Shown: positions 29,545 through 47,174 of the stretch, in pieces
How the letters are laid out: every line of letters begins with the position of its first letter
How positions within the stretch are numbered: the first letter of the stretch is position 1
Source: Photobacterium sp. JCM 19050
Lineage (GTDB): Bacteria; Pseudomonadota; Gammaproteobacteria; Enterobacterales; Vibrionaceae
Length of the DNA stretch: 64,000 nt
Assembly (NCBI GenBank): GCA_001310455.1
Contig: BAXG01000008.1
Span: 1 to 64,000 of the forward strand
Reading direction: 5' to 3'
The notes under the pieces: generated by a model
What the model was told of the DNA's origin: nothing
Database searches by the model: none
Seen by the model: the letters and a program-made list of their open reading frames with translations, nothing else
Made by a program: the position numbers and the translations under genes

Positions 29545-30732
29545 ATGGCAAACCTTGAAGCCGCACTTGCCGAAATTAAACGCGGTGTCGAAGAACTGAT
29601 TCCAGAAGAAGAGCTTATTGCCAAGCTGAAAGAAAACCGTCCTTTGCGCATCAAACTGGGTGCCGATCCAACGGCGCCGGACATTCACCTTGGTCACACC
29701 GTTATCCTGAACAAGCTGCGTGCCTTCCAGGATCTGGGCCATGAAGTTATCTTCCTGATCGGTGACTTTACCGGTATGGTTGGTGACCCAAGTGGTAAAA
29801 ACACCACCCGTCCTCCACTGACGCCTGAACAGGTTCTGGCAAACGCAGAAACCTACAAAGAGCAGGTATTCAAAATCCTGGATCCAGCCAAGACCCGTAT
29901 TGAATTCAACTCCAGCTGGCTGAAGGAACTGGGTACTGAAGGCATGATCCGCCTGGCAGCGAGCTCAACCGTAGCCCGCATGCTTGAGCGAGATGATTTC
30001 AAAAAGCGCTATGCCGGCAACCAGCCTATCGCCATCCACGAGTTTATCTATCCGCTCCTGCAAGGTTATGACTCTGTGGCACTGAAGGCTGATGTTGAGC
30101 TGGGTGGTACTGACCAGAAGTTCAACCTGCTGATGGGTCGTGAACTGCAAAAGCAGCACGGACAGCCACAACAGGTTGTACTGATGATGCCACTGCTGGT
30201 GGGTCTGGACGGCGAGAAGAAAATGTCCAAGTCTGCCCATAACTATATCGGTGTAAGTGAAGCACCTACCGAGATGTTCGGTAAGATCATGTCTATCTCT
30301 GATGATCTGATGTGGCAGTACTATGAGCTGCTTTCTTTCCGCCCGCTGGAAGAAGTTGCCCAACTGAAAGCTGACGTTGAAGCCGGCAAAAACCCGCGTG
30401 ATGTGAAAATCCTGCTGGCAAAAGAAATCATCGCCCGTTTCCATTCTGAAGCGGATGCCGATGCAGCTGAGCAAGACTTCATCAACCGTTTCCAGAAAGG
30501 CGCGATGCCGGATGAAATGCCTGAGTTCTCTTTTGAGCAGGGCATTGCTATCGCCAACCTGCTGAAAGATGCCGATCTGGTCGGTTCAACCTCTGACGCC
30601 ATGCGTATGATCCGCCAGGGTGCGGTGAAGATGGACGGCGAAAAGGTAGAAGACACCAAGCTGGTTCCTGCGGCTGGTACTGCGGTTTACCAGGTTGGTA
30701 AACGTAAGTTTGCCCGTGTAACGCTGGCTTAA
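29545..30732 (+). CDS. tyrS: Tyrosyl-tRNA synthetase
   Basis: 395 residues from the ATG at 29545, with GGGAG upstream; an in-frame start 15 codons earlier is less likely. Class I signatures HLGH (48-51) and KMSKS (in [10 protein letters not shown]), and a C-terminal S4 RNA-binding domain ([16 protein letters not shown]). The HLGH form and length indicate the TyrZ-like bacterial subgroup. It charges tRNA-Tyr. The gene is undamaged. Confidence 0.96.
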   Translation: MANLEAALAEIKRGVEELIPEEELIAKLKENRPLRIKLGADPTAPDIHLGHTVILNKLRAFQDLGHEVIFLIGDFTGMVGDPSGKNTTRPPLTPEQVLANAETYKEQVFKILDPAKTRIEFNSSWLKELGTEGMIRLAASSTVARMLERDDFKKRYAGNQPIAIHEFIYPLLQGYDSVALKADVELGGTDQKFNLLMGRELQKQHGQPQQVVLMMPLLVGLDGEKKMSKSAHNYIGVSEAPTEMFGKIMSISDDLMWQYYELLSFRPLEEVAQLKADVEAGKNPRDVKILLAKEIIARFHSEADADAAEQDFINRFQKGAMPDEMPEFSFEQGIAIANLLKDADLVGSTSDAMRMIRQGAVKMDGEKVEDTKLVPAAGTAVYQVGKRKFARVTLA

Positions 30733-30748
30733 GATTACACGCAGTGTG

Positions 30749-30772
30749 AAAAGGGCGCTCAGCGCCTTTTTT
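30749..30772 (+). terminator. Terminator of tyrS
   Basis: GGCGC/GCGCC with loop TCA, flanked by an A run and six T, 17 bp after the stop. The A/T flanks make it potentially bidirectional for the convergent TRIC-type gene. Confidence 0.88.
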
Positions 30773-30786
30773 GTGCCTGCCTTAAA

Positions 30787-31401
30787 CTACTTGCCGGGAA
30801 GATCAAATGCTGGCAGGGAAAGGTGCCAGCGAATTGCAGCCAGCCGGATAAGCAATGTTGTCAGGATGCCGGCAATCGAGGAAGTGACCGCATCCGAGCC
30901 CATCGCCAGTGCAATGGTGTGGATGCATCCGCCAGCGATACAGGCTGTTGCGTAGACTTCGGTTCGAAGCACCATCGGAATTTCTCTGGCAAGGATGTCA
31001 CGGATAATGCCGCCACCACAGCCGGTCATCACACCCATAATGACAGCCACCATCGGGGAAGCACCAAACTGCAGCGCTTTGTTGACACCGATGGCAACGA
31101 AGACCGCGAGACCGATGGCATCGGCAACCGGCAGGACATACCAGGGAACCCGACGCGGACGGCGGATTGCCACCATGGATACGGCGCAGGTAATTAATAT
31201 TACCCAAATGTAGTTGGTGTCTGTAATCCAGAATACCGGCGTGGCACCGAGCGCCATATCCCGGATAGTACCGCCGCCGATGGCGGTTACGGCCGCGAGC
31301 ACAATGACACCAAAGGGATCCATGCGTAACTTGCCCGCAAGCAGGACGCCGGAGACAGCAAATACCGCGGTGCCAAACATATCGAGCAGATACAACAGCA
31401 T
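30787..31401 (-). CDS. Trimeric intracellular cation (TRIC) channel family protein, YadS/UPF0126
   Basis: 204 residues, almost wholly hydrophobic, seven helices made of two internal repeats. Each repeat carries the glycine-rich signature: [17 protein letters not shown] and [19 protein letters not shown]. Bacterial TRIC homologues form potassium-permeable trimers; the physiological role is unknown. Gene stands alone, convergent with tyrS. Confidence 0.9.
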   Translation of the reverse strand: MLLYLLDMFGTAVFAVSGVLLAGKLRMDPFGVIVLAAVTAIGGGTIRDMALGATPVFWITDTNYIWVILITCAVSMVAIRRPRRVPWYVLPVADAIGLAVFVAIGVNKALQFGASPMVAVIMGVMTGCGGGIIRDILAREIPMVLRTEVYATACIAGGCIHTIALAMGSDAVTSSIAGILTTLLIRLAAIRWHLSLPAFDLPGK

Positions 31402-31520
31402 TGGAAATCCTTTAAAAAATGCATAGAAAGAATCGCGGCGATTTTACGTGGCACAGGGTGATTCTCAATCCGGTAACCCTGCATCTGTGATGCTTTTCAC
31501 TAACTGTTTTTTAAACAATT

Positions 31521-31541
31521 CAGGGGGCTGTGAGCCCCCTG
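31521..31541 (-). terminator. Stem-loop after btuF
   Basis: CAGGGGGCT/AGCCCCCTG with a 3-base loop lies 28 bp after the btuF stop. The following minus-strand sequence (AATTGTTTAAAA) is a weak T run, so termination is probable rather than certain. Confidence 0.65.
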
Positions 31542-31568
31542 AGTTGTCATCGGTTCTGATTATTGCTG

Positions 31569-32419
31569 TTAACTGATTTTTACCGATTCCCTTACGGCAT
31601 CCAGATAACCGCAAACCTGTTCCAACGCTTTCAATGTGCGGGGTGTCGGGCGATTGAGCCAGTCAGTGTTGAGCGTCCAGACATCATTGTTTTTTACCGC
31701 AGGTATCTCATTCGCCCAATTGTTCCACCAGGGATTATCGCCCTCGGCGTGGCGTGATACGAAGATGACTTCCGGCTTGCGGACAATGACCTGCTCCGGG
31801 CTGACTTGCGGGTAAGCGGCCGGGCTGTTGTTGAAAATATTTTTACCACCACAGGTTTCGAACACCGGCGCCGGCCAGTTCTTGGAAGAGACTGTCATCA
31901 GTGGTGCGCCGCTAAGCTGGTAGAAATAGCTGACCTGCCGTTTGTCCTGGTAATCATGGCGGATTTGCCGGAAGCGCTCCCGCAGGGAGTTGGCTAGTGC
32001 AGTAGCTTTTTCGGGATCCGGAGACCATTTGCCAAGCATATCCACCGCATCAGCAATGTCTTCCAGACTCTCCGGGTTGGTGTAGATAATCTTGAATCCC
32101 AGGTTTTCCAGCGCCTCCATTTGCCTTGGAGGGTTACCACCTTTCCAGGCCAGAATCAGACCGGGGTTGAGCGTTACGATGCGCTCTAACTTAATGCCGC
32201 GATAATTGGCCACACGCTCAAGCTGTTTGGCTGCCACCGGAAAATCGCTGTATTCACTGGCGGCGATCATCTGGTTTCCCAGACCGGCTGCGTAGCAAGT
32301 TCGGTGCTGTGTGGAGAGAGGCTGATAACAGTGGGAAGTTTCGCCACGGAAGGCGCGGCTGTAAGCAAAACAGCGAAAAACGCCAGAAGCTGGCTCAGTA
32401 GCTTTGGGAATCCGTTCAT
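31569..32419 (-). CDS. btuF: Cobalamin-binding protein BtuF (one frameshift)
   Basis: Periplasmic B12-binding protein for the BtuCD importer, 283 residues once one base is restored at about 32294 (TT to T). Signal peptide LLSQLLAFFAVLLTAAPSVA, then a class III solute-binding fold with RIVTLNPGLILAWKGGNP and conserved acidic residues for docking BtuC. The ATG at 32419 is the first after the cbiB stop (7-bp gap), so the gene is coupled to cbiB. BtuCD are not in this window. Confidence 0.9.
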
Positions 32420-32426
32420 GATTGTC

Positions 32427-33382
32427 CTAAAGGGTAAAAATGAGCATGACAACAGACTGAAGGGCAATCCAGTACAGTGTCTTTTTCTGCAACGTATGGT
32501 TGAGGAGCGACAGATGATAGCCAGCTGGCACCACTTGTCCACCCATTTTACGCCGCTCCTGCTTCGTTCCCTGATAGATGGCCGGGCCGCCGAGAGACAG
32601 TTCCCATTTGCTGCCGGCACTGCTGAGCAGCCATCCGGCCCCGGGTGCCCGCCACTTTTCTCCTTCGCTCATCAAGGCGCGGAATCCGGTGCGAAAGCCT
32701 TTGCCGCAACAGATAAGCAGGGCAAACAGACGCAGCGGAACGATATCCAGCACAGCGAGTGCGGAAGCCGTGAAACGGCCAAAAGGGTCAAATTGTTTCC
32801 GGCTTGGAGACCACCCTCTTGCCAATGTGGCGGTCAGGCTGTAAAGGAATGCGCCGATTCCGCCGAGCAGCCCGTACCAGAAAAGGACGCTGATAACATT
32901 GCGGCCATATCCCATCAGCAGGGTTTCGGCTCCCGCTTTGCCGAGGCCAACCATAGAAAGCCCTTCGGTTTCACGATTCAGTTGGCTGGAGAGCAGCAGT
33001 CGCGCTGTGCCTTTGTCTTCTGCGACATAGAGGTTGCCAGTGATTGACCCAGATGATGGGTCGGTTTCCACCCCAATGCCAGCCACAAAAGGAACAAGTC
33101 ATAGAATGCGGGTTGCCAGACGAGCTGCGCGGTGGCGATGAGAAGCACTGCAAGGGTGAGCCAGATTATCGCAAAGGAAAGTATGCCTGACAGGCGGCGC
33201 TGCTGTTCGCTGTCGGCCTGGTGGTTCACTTTGCCGGACAGTAGCAGGGCAAAGCGGCGGCAATAAGAGAGCGGGTTAATGTAATCCGGTACCGGCATGA
33301 CCCAGTGGAGCAACAGCCCTCCCAACATGGCGAGGAGGGCAGCATGGTGTTGCAGGATGGTCAGAATGTCCTGGCTGTCCAT
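32427..33382 (-). CDS. cbiB: Adenosylcobinamide-phosphate synthase CbiB/CobD family (one frameshift)
   Basis: Polytopic membrane enzyme of cobalamin assembly that attaches aminopropanol phosphate to cobyrate. One G is missing at about 33017. The restored 318 residues run HHLGQSLATSMSQ into TARLLLSSQLNRETEGLSMVG, then NVISVLFWYGLLGG. The distance from the mtnN stop is 14 bp. With btuF next to it, salvage of corrinoids is more likely than de novo synthesis, since no other cob genes are present. Confidence 0.87.
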
Positions 33383-33396
33383 GGCAAAGCCTGTGA

Positions 33397-34101
33397 TTAG
33401 GCGTCAGCCAGCAGTTGGATCATTTTGTTGACCATTTCTGAAGAGCTCTTCGCCGCCAAAGGCAGGAACTCATCAAATGTCATTGGAGACTCTTTATCTG
33501 CGACGTCAGAAATTGCACGCACCACAACGAACGGTGTTTTGAACTGGTGGCATGCCTGTGCAATGGCAGCTGCCTCCATTTCAACAGCGATGACTGCCGG
33601 GAAGTTGTCTCGGATAAATTGCTGCTTTTCAGCTGTGTGGACAAAGGCATCACCGGTACAGATGAGGCCGCGTACAGCATGCGGTTGAGGTTCCATTGCT
33701 GCCAGGGCCTGCTCAGCGAGATCCATCAGTTTAGGGGCTGACTCGAATGCCGCTGGCATCGCTGGCAGCTGGCCAAGTGCATAGCCGAACGCAGTGACAT
33801 CGGCATCGTGGTAGCAAACTTCTGAAGAAACCACCACGTCACCCAGGTTCAGGCTGGAATCAAAACCGCCGGCAGAACCTGTGTTGATGACAACGTCAGG
33901 CTTGTGGGTTTCCAGCAGGATGGATGTACCAACCGCGGCAGCTACCTTACCGATACCTGACTGAAGCAGAACAATATCCATGCCGTGGAGTTTGCCAGTG
34001 TAGAATTTACAGCCAGCTTTTTCCTGCACATAGCAGTTTTCCAGCTGTTGCTTCAGGATGGAAACTTCCTGTTCCATGGCACCGATAATACCGATATTCA
34101 T
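33397..34101 (-). CDS. mtnN: 5'-methylthioadenosine/S-adenosylhomocysteine nucleosidase
   Basis: 234 residues from [16 protein letters not shown] at 34101; an upstream in-frame ATG six codons earlier sits on the ribosome site. Family landmarks: [43 protein letters not shown], and the catalytic region [10 protein letters not shown] ... RAISDVAD. It recycles MTA/SAH and detoxifies products of polyamine and AI-2 synthesis. First gene of the mtnN-cbiB-btuF operon, an arrangement I recall from other vibrios. Confidence 0.95.
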   Translation of the reverse strand: MNIGIIGAMEQEVSILKQQLENCYVQEKAGCKFYTGKLHGMDIVLLQSGIGKVAAAVGTSILLETHKPDVVINTGSAGGFDSSLNLGDVVVSSEVCYHDADVTAFGYALGQLPAMPAAFESAPKLMDLAEQALAAMEPQPHAVRGLICTGDAFVHTAEKQQFIRDNFPAVIAVEMEAAAIAQACHQFKTPFVVVRAISDVADKESPMTFDEFLPLAAKSSSEMVNKMIQLLADA

Positions 34102-34177
34102 TGGCTCTTTTCTCATCAAAGATAACTAAATAACAATTGCGCGATTGTATCACGGCTGGCCGCGAATCGAGAGCAAG

Positions 34178-34209
34178 ATAAAACACGATGCCCGCACATG
34201 GCGGGCATC
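34178..34209 (-). terminator. Terminator of the downstream gltBD operon
   Basis: GATGCCCGC/GCGGGCATC, 5-base loop, followed on the minus strand by GTGTTTTATC. It is 23 bp after the gltD stop and before mtnN. Confidence 0.8.
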
Positions 34210-34231
34210 TTTATCAGCCGAGCAGGCAACG

Positions 34232-40122
<5,891 letters not shown>

Positions 40123-40210
40123 TGCAATTCTCCCTTGCTACTGCAACAAGTGCAGTGACTCCATCACACGTTGATAAAAATGCTATAGCGAAATTATTGT
40201 GATATTGCGT

Positions 40211-40242
40211 CACCGGAATATCCCTTTTGCGATATGCCGGTG
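40211..40242. promoter_or_regulatory. 12-bp near-perfect inverted repeat upstream of gltB
   Basis: CACCGGAATATC (40211-40222) and GATATGCCGGTG (40231-40242) match at 11 of 12 positions around 8 bases. It lies about 90 bp before gltB, so it may be an operator or a leader hairpin. A T-rich stretch follows on the plus strand, but no plus-strand gene precedes it. Confidence 0.45.
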
Positions 40243-40561
40243 TTGTTTTTGGGGGCTGTCTGACGGCAGGTTCCGTTTGCAGCGACCCTCCAAAATAGCG
40301 GTAAACTTGACATGGGTCAAATTATGCCCAGCCAGTTTTCAGACGCTCATTCAGGTGATTTACCCCATTACATTACTGTTTTTTCAGGATAATAGACTGC
40401 AATATTTGTCGATCTTATTCACAAATAATGTAGGAAGATAGTTGGGAAGTGGTTTCATAAATTATATGAAAAGGGTTTCTCGGGCTTTTAGTCAATATCG
40501 TTTGAATGTTCTTTAACCAGATTGTGTTGGCGGGCACAGCGTTAAGTCGCTGCTTTGAGAA

Positions 40562-40587
40562 CAAAAAAGCCAGCCCGAAAGCTGGCA
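40562..40587 (-). terminator. Terminator of the upstream gltBD operon
   Basis: GCCAGC/GCTGGC with a 6-base loop and six T on the minus strand, 38 bp after the gltD stop. Confidence 0.9.
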
Positions 40588-40624
40588 AAACTGGAAGTAA
40601 CACTCGTTATTATTCGAATGTGTC

Positions 40625-42094
40625 TTATGCGGAAAGCATCAGGGAGTCAGCTTTGGCTTCCAGGTTGGTTTCACCCATCAGGAAGCTGTCGACTGCCCGG
40701 GCGCATTCCCGGCCTTCATTGATACAACGCACAACCAGTGATTGCCCGGTGCGCATGTCACCTGCGGCAAATACACCTTTCTGGTTGGTCATAAAGTTTT
40801 CAGTTGCAACGTTGCCCCGGTCATCCAGTTTGATATCAAGCTGGGCGAGCACACCGTGAGGTTCCGGATGGAGGAAGCCCATTGCCAGAAACGCCATTTC
40901 ACAAGGGATATCACGCTCTGATCCAATGACCTCTTCAAACACCGGACGTTCACCCGGCTTTGGAGTCTTCCAGACCAGGTCAGCAATGCGCAGCGCCTTG
41001 AGGTTGCCGTTTTCATCACCGATGAATTCCTTGGTCAGGATATTCCAGTGACGGTCACAACCTTCCTCGTGTGAGGTAGATGTGCGCAGGATCATCGGGT
41101 AGTGCGGCCAAGGTTGGTTGGCTGGGCGATCTTCCGGTGGAGTCGGCATGATCTCTACCTGGGTAACGCTGGTAGCGCCATGTCGGTTGGAGGTGCCCAC
41201 ACAGTCTGAACCGGTGTCACCGCCACCGATGACAACAACGTCTTTTCCACCAGCATGGATCTCATCAGTTTTCAGATCCCAGCCGTTGGCCCGGCGGTTA
41301 TTCTGCGCGAGGAACTGCATGGCGAAATACACACCATTGAGCTCTCGGCCCGGAATGGGCAGGTCACGCGGAACCGTAGAGCCCCCGGTTAGAAGAACCG
41401 CATCAAAGTCCTGACGGATCTGCTCTGCGTTGACGTCTACGCCGATATGGGCATTAGTGACAAAGTTAACCCCGGCTTCAGCCATGAGCTCGACCTTGCG
41501 GTCGATAACAGCAGTGCTGAGCTTGAAATCCGGGATACCGAAGCGCAGCAGGCCGCCCACTTTCTCATCGCGCTCGAACACAGTGACATCGTGACCGGCA
41601 CTGTTAAGCTGTTCAGCGGCTGACAGACCCGCAGGGCCTGAGCCAATAATTGCCACTTTCTTGCCAGAACGGCTGCGTGGTTTTTTCGGCTTGGCGTAAC
41701 CTTCTTTGTAAGCACGCTCAACAATGGTCTTTTCGATGTTACAGATGGTGATTGGATCCTGGTTAATCCCCAGGACACAAGCCGTTTCACAGGGGGCCGG
41801 GCAAACCCGGCCTGTGAATTCTGGGAAGTTGTTGGTAGAACTTAAAATGTTCCACGCCTCTTCCCAGCTGTCGCGGTAAACCGCATCGTTGAATTCCGGG
41901 ATGATGTTACCAATCGGGCAGCCGTTATGGCAGAAAGGTACACCGCAATCCATGCAGCGTGATGCCTGCTGGTTAATTTTGTCCCCGAACTCCTCGTTCA
42001 GTACGAACTCTTTGTTGTCCTGAATGCGGACACTTGGGTCTTTTTTCTTTGGCAGCTCGCGGCCAAATTCCATAAATCCGGTTGGCTTACCCAT
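40625..42094 (-). CDS. gltD: Glutamate synthase small subunit, second paralog
   Basis: 489 residues, complete. N-terminal Fe-S cysteines CMDCGVPFCHNGCP and CPAPCETACVLG, FAD loop AIIGSGPAGLSAAEQL, NADPH loop VVVIGGGDTGSDCVGTS, C-terminal GVFAAGDMRTGQSLVV. The start [10 protein letters not shown] overlaps the gltB stop by eight bases, with GGAGG inside gltB; a longer reading start lies within gltB and is discarded. It is a different subfamily from the GltD at 34232: insertions and signature residues (PWPHYPMILRTSTSHEEG) are typical of the longer GltD type found widely outside enterobacteria. Confidence 0.94.
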   Translation of the reverse strand: MGKPTGFMEFGRELPKKKDPSVRIQDNKEFVLNEEFGDKINQQASRCMDCGVPFCHNGCPIGNIIPEFNDAVYRDSWEEAWNILSSTNNFPEFTGRVCPAPCETACVLGINQDPITICNIEKTIVERAYKEGYAKPKKPRSRSGKKVAIIGSGPAGLSAAEQLNSAGHDVTVFERDEKVGGLLRFGIPDFKLSTAVIDRKVELMAEAGVNFVTNAHIGVDVNAEQIRQDFDAVLLTGGSTVPRDLPIPGRELNGVYFAMQFLAQNNRRANGWDLKTDEIHAGGKDVVVIGGGDTGSDCVGTSNRHGATSVTQVEIMPTPPEDRPANQPWPHYPMILRTSTSHEEGCDRHWNILTKEFIGDENGNLKALRIADLVWKTPKPGERPVFEEVIGSERDIPCEMAFLAMGFLHPEPHGVLAQLDIKLDDRGNVATENFMTNQKGVFAAGDMRTGQSLVVRCINEGRECARAVDSFLMGETNLEAKADSLMLSA

Positions 42095-45000
42095 CGATCG
42101 CCTCCACTTCGTCCTTGTTGTCGGCTTCAGCCTTACGCTTCTCCAGTACGGCTTTGTAATCCCGAGGCATAACCTTGACGATTCGGCCAAGGTTCTCTTC
42201 CTTGTTGCTGAGGAAAAGCTCTGCCACGGCACTGCCAGTCAGTTCCTTGTGCTTGGTGATCATGTCGACCAGTAAAGTCACGTCTTCGTCAGCCAGCGGG
42301 TCAAGATCGACCAGCTCAGGGTTGAGCTTGGATTCGAAATCGCCGAACTGATCCCAGACGTAAGCCACACCGCCGCTCATACCGGCAGCAAAGTTACGTC
42401 CGGTCTGGCCGAGGATGATGGCCACACCGCCGGTCATGTATTCACAGCCGTGGTCACCAATGCCTTCAACAATGACTTTTGCACCGGAGTTACGGACACA
42501 GAAACGCTCGCCGGCAACACCACGGATGTAGGACTCACCGGATGTTGCACCGTAGAAGGCCACGTTACCGACAACGATGTTGTCTTCAGCAACAATGTCT
42601 GCCTTTTGGTTCGGGTAAAGTACCAGGGTACCGCCAGACAAGCCTTTGCCCCAGTAGTCGTTGGCATCACCTTCCACTTCGAAAGTCACGCCCTTGGCAA
42701 GGAATGCCCCGAAACTCTGGCCGGCACTGCCGTCAAATTTGACGTGCATTGGCTCTGGGAGTCCCTGATCCTTGTAGGTCTTGCTGATTTCGTTCGACAG
42801 CATGGTACCGACTGAACGGTCGGTGTTGACCACCGGGAAGCTGGCGTTAACCGCCTTACCTTCTGTCAGTGCCGGTGCCGCTGCATCAATCAGCTTGCGA
42901 TCGAGCACCGCCTCCAGACCGTGGTTCTGCTGGCTCTGGCAATACAGACCATCATGGTCGCGTGGTGCTTCACGGAACAGGATGGTATCAAGGTTGATGT
43001 TCTTGTATTTCCAGTGGTTGACGTCATCACGTACTTTCAGACGGTGTGACTGGCCAACCATTTCATTGATGGTACGGAAGCCGAGCTCTGCCATGATTTC
43101 ACGCAGGCCTTCTGCCATGTACTTGAAGAAGGTAACAACATCCTCAACACGGCCGTCGAAGCGTTCACGCAGAGTCTTGTCCTGGGTGGCGATACCGACC
43201 GGGCAGGTATTGAGGTGACACTTACGCATCATAATACAGCCTTCAACAACCAGGGCTGCGGTTGCCACACCCCATTCCTCAGCACCGAGCAGGGTGCAAT
43301 GGCGATATCACGCGGGGTTTTCATCTGGCCGTCAGACTGGACAACCACACGGTTACGCAGGCCGTTTTTCAGCAGGGTCTGGTGGGTTTCAGCAAGGCCA
43401 AGCTCCCATGGCAGACCGGCGTGACGAATAGAAGACAGCGGTGATGCACCGGTACCGCCGTCATAACCGGCGATCAGAATGACATCTGCTTTTGCTTTGG
43501 CAACACCAGAGGCGATAGTACCGACACCGGCTTCAGACACCAGCTTCACGTTCACACGCGCTTTGCGGTTGGCGTTTTTGAGGTCGTAGATAAGCTGCGC
43601 CAGATCCTCGATAGAGTAGATATCGTGGTGAGGCGGAGGCGAAATCAGACCAACACCCGGTGTCGAGTGACGGGTTGCACCAATCCAGTCATCAACTTTG
43701 TGACCCGGAAGCTGACCGCCTTCACCGGGCTTGGCGCCCTGAGCCATCTTGATCTGGATCTCTTCGGCGTTAGCCAGATAGTAAGAGGTCACACCGAAAC
43801 GGCCGGAAGCAACCTGCTTGATAGCAGAACGTTCCCAGTCTCCGTTTTCCTTTTTCTCGAATCGGGTCGGATCTTCACCGCCCTCACCAGAGTTGGACTT
43901 GGCACCAAGGCGGTTCATGGCAACTGCCAGAGTGGAGTGTGCTTCGTATGAGATAGAGCCAAAGCTCATCGCACCGGTTGCGAAGCGCTTAACAATGCTT
44001 TCAACAGATTCAACTTCATCCAGCGGCACAGATTGTGAAGGGATTTTCACAAACTTGAATTGGCTGCGAAGCGTTGCGGCATCATCACCCTGGTTATCAA
44101 CCGCTGAGCAGTATTTCTTGAATTCAGCAAAGTCGCGGTTGCGGGTGGAGTGTTGCAACAAGTGAATGGTTTCCGGGTTGAACAGGTGTTTTTCACCACG
44201 CTGCTTCCACTGGTAAACACCACCGACATCCAGCATCTGGATTGGGATCTCACGGTTCGGGTAACCGAAGCGGTGACGAACCAGTACTTCGCGGGCGATA
44301 TCATCCAATGACAGGCCACCAACACGGGTAACAGTGCCGGTAAAATATTTGTCTACCACTGCTTTGCTGATACCAGTGCCTCGAAGATCTGGGCTCCGTG
44401 ATAGGACTGTACGGTGGAGATACCCATTTTGGAGAAGATTTTCAGCAGGCCGGCATTGATTGCCTTGCGGTAGTTGCCGAACAGTGAGTCGACGTCAGTC
44501 TCTGCATCAAGCTTCTTCTTGGCCTGGAGATCAACCAGGGTTTCACGAACCAGATACGGGTTTACTGCGTTGGCACCGTAGCCGATAAGGGTTGCGAAGT
44601 GATGGGTTTCACGCGCATCACCGGTTTCAATCACGATATCAGCCTTGGCACGCAGGCCCTTGCGGATAAGGTGGTGGTGAACGGCACCCACAGCCAGCAT
44701 GGCCGGGATAGCAGCATGGTTAGAGTTCAGAGCGCGGTCAGTCAGCAGGATGACAGAATAGCCGTCGTTTACAGCGTCTTCTGCGTACTGGCATACACGC
44801 TTGAGTGCGCGTTCCAGTTTGCCCGGCTCACCACTGGCTCGAAATACGATATCCAGTGTTTTGGCCTGGAGGAAGTCGTTGTCGATTGCGCGCAGTTTTT
44901 CCAGCTCAACATTGCTCAGAACCGGGGATTCCAGCTCAACCTTACGGCAATGCTCTGCTGATTCAGCCAGCAGATTCTGGTCGCGACCAAGGTAAGTATT

Positions 45001-46630
45001 GAGCGACATAACCAGACGTTCGCGGATTGGGTCAATCGGCGGGTTGGTTACCTGGGCAAACAACTGCTTGAAGTAGTGTGAGAGATGCTGCGATTGGTGC
45101 GACAGTACCGCAAGCGGCCAGTCTGCACCCATAGCACCCAGAGGCTCTTTGCTCTCACGCGCCATCGGCAGGACGATTTCATTCACTTCTTCGTTTGTAA
45201 CACCGAATGCCTGGAGATGGTGGAGCAGGCGCTCAGCCGAAGGCTGGCTGTGGAGCTGTTCGGCATCCGGCAGGTCGTTCAGGTGGATAAGGTTTTGCTC
45301 TACCCACGCCTGGTAAGGTTTGCTGTTGGCAATATCTGTCTTGATTTCGTCATCAGCAATGATTCGGCCTTGCTCAAGGTCGGCAACGAAGATTCGTCCC
45401 GGCTGCAGACGGCCGCGGTAACGGATATTTTCCGGTGCAATTTCAATAACACCGGACTCTGATGCCATTACCAGGAAGTCATCTTTTGTCACGGTATAAC
45501 GCGAAGGTCGCAGACCGTTACGATCCAGTGTGGCACCTACTTTTACGCCATCAGTGAAACACACAGATGCCGGGCCGTCCCATGGTTCCATTACCGTTGC
45601 ATGGTATTGGTAGAAAGCGCGCAGGTTGGCTTCCATGTTCGGGTTTTCCTGCCAGGCTTCCGATCATCATCATCAGTGCATGAGGCAGGCTGCGGCCGGT
45701 CAGTACCAGCAGCTCCAATACCATATCGAAGTTTGCTGAATCTGACGCGGTTTCCTGGCAGATAGGGCGCATCATCTTGAGTTCCTGATCCGTAAAGAAT
45801 TCAGAACTCAGAAGTGCTTCACGGGCCTTCATCCAGTTGAAGTTACCGCGTACGGTGTTAATTTCACCGTTGTGCGCAATGTAACGGAAAGGCTGAGCCA
45901 GACGCCAGCGTGGGAAGGTATTGGTAGAAAAACGTGAATGCACCAGAGCAAGGGCTGACACCATGTTCGGGTTGCGAAGGTCCGGGAAATATTGCGGAAC
46001 TTGCTCTGTGGTCAGCTGGCCTTTATATACCAGTGTTTTACACGAGAATGAGTTGATATAGAAATCGTCGCCTATGCCGGCAACGCTTTCCAGGCACACA
46101 CGGACGGTGTAGTTGCGCAGTACGTAGAGCTTGCGTTCAAGCTCATTGATGTCCATGTGTTCGCCGCCGGTGACGAAAGCATGTTCAAAATGCGGTTCGG
46201 TAGAAAGGGGATCTTCTCCGAGCATGCTGTTGTCAGTCGGAACGTCACGGTATCCGATAACCTCCAAATCGAGGCGGCGGGCATTTCGTTCAAAGATTTC
46301 ACGGCACTGTCCGCGCTTGTCCTCATCCTGAGGGAAAAGCATGACACCGACACCGTATTTATCAAAAGCCGGTAATTGAATACCCAACTCCTGGGTTTCC
46401 TGTAACAGGAACTCATGCGGCTTTTGCATGAGGATACCCGCACCGTCACCACTGCAGGGGTCACAGCCCTGTCCGCCGCGGTGTTCCATACGTGCCAGCA
46501 TCTCTAACGCCTGGGATACAATGGCGTGGGATTTTCGGTTTTTCAGGTGGGCTACGAAACCGATGCCGCAGGCATCATGTTCCATTTCAGGCACATAAAG
46601 GCCTTGCGAGCGCAGCTCTGCTTCCATCAT
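42087..46630 (-). CDS. gltB: Glutamate synthase large subunit, second paralog (three frameshifts)
   Basis: Restored length 1515 residues. Shifts at about 45663 (CCC to C, two bases), 44374 and 43296. Catalytic Cys22 in [12 protein letters not shown], amidotransferase segments ([15 protein letters not shown]), FMN barrel [18 protein letters not shown], 3Fe-4S cysteines in [19 protein letters not shown], and C-terminal helix [29 protein letters not shown] region. It shares only the general GOGAT plan with the copy at 35658. First gene of its operon, divergent from yhcC across 544 bp. Confidence 0.94.
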
Positions 46631-47174
46631 AAGCTTTCGTCCTTCCAGTTGACGCCAATACCTCCCGGTATTGGTTTCCTTTTGTTGTTACCGGGCGTCA
46701 TTGCCCTTTTTATGCAGTAGCAAGAGGTTGTGCTGCGAAGGGAAAAAAATTCCAAATATTTCTTCGCAAAATAGTTGTTGTAATAAACAAACTGCCAAGC
46801 ATTGGGTAAATTACAGAATTTTCCTGTTTGCTTTTTAATCAGTTTGCGTTTTTATACTACAGTTTCGTGTACATACTTATCAATATTGAATTTGCCATTT
46901 AAGCATATTTTGAATCAAAAACCATATCAATTGGGTCAAAATGACTCTCAATATATTATTGATGAATAACTATTCATTGATAGTGAGCGCGTTCGGAATG
47001 AAGGAACAAGAAGAAAATATTGCCTGTAATTTTGTTACGTAAATGTTTAAATCCGGTCTCCTGTTACGCTGATAGATGTGTTCTCAACGTCAAAAAGTGA
47101 TAGACTGCACAGTCCTGAGATGAAGGCTTCCCGCCATACATTCTGAATAACTTCACCATTAGTCACGTTTTCCT
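46631..47174. other. Divergent control region gltB / yhcC
   Basis: 544 bp, A/T-rich, no gene supported. It contains the ArgR-type palindrome at 46961-46978. Promoters for both directions must lie here but I could not pick a unique pair. Confidence 0.75.
46961..46978. promoter_or_regulatory. Candidate ArgR box
   Basis: TGAATAACTATTCA (46963-46976) is a perfect palindrome and fits the 18-bp ARG-box consensus at 16 positions. A degraded second box could lie 21 bp upstream (TGACTCTCAATATA, 46942). ArgR participates in E. coli gltBDF control. It sits about 330 bp upstream of gltB and 200 bp upstream of yhcC. Confidence 0.5.

Larger units (their letters stand above)
40123..40624. other. Intergenic region between the two gltBD operons
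   Basis: 502 bp without a gene. It carries the upstream operon's terminator (40562-40587), a near-perfect inverted repeat (40211-40242) and otherwise A/T-rich sequence that must hold the promoter of the enterobacterial-type gltBD. Confidence 0.8.

Noticed and set aside
32427-33086. CbiB starting at MAGIGVETDPSS
   Set aside because: This N-terminus is out-of-frame sequence created by the missing base at about 33017; the real protein starts at 33382.
40196-40213. CRP site upstream of gltB (TGTGATATTGCGTCAC)
   Set aside because: The half-sites are separated by seven bases, not six, so the spacing is wrong.
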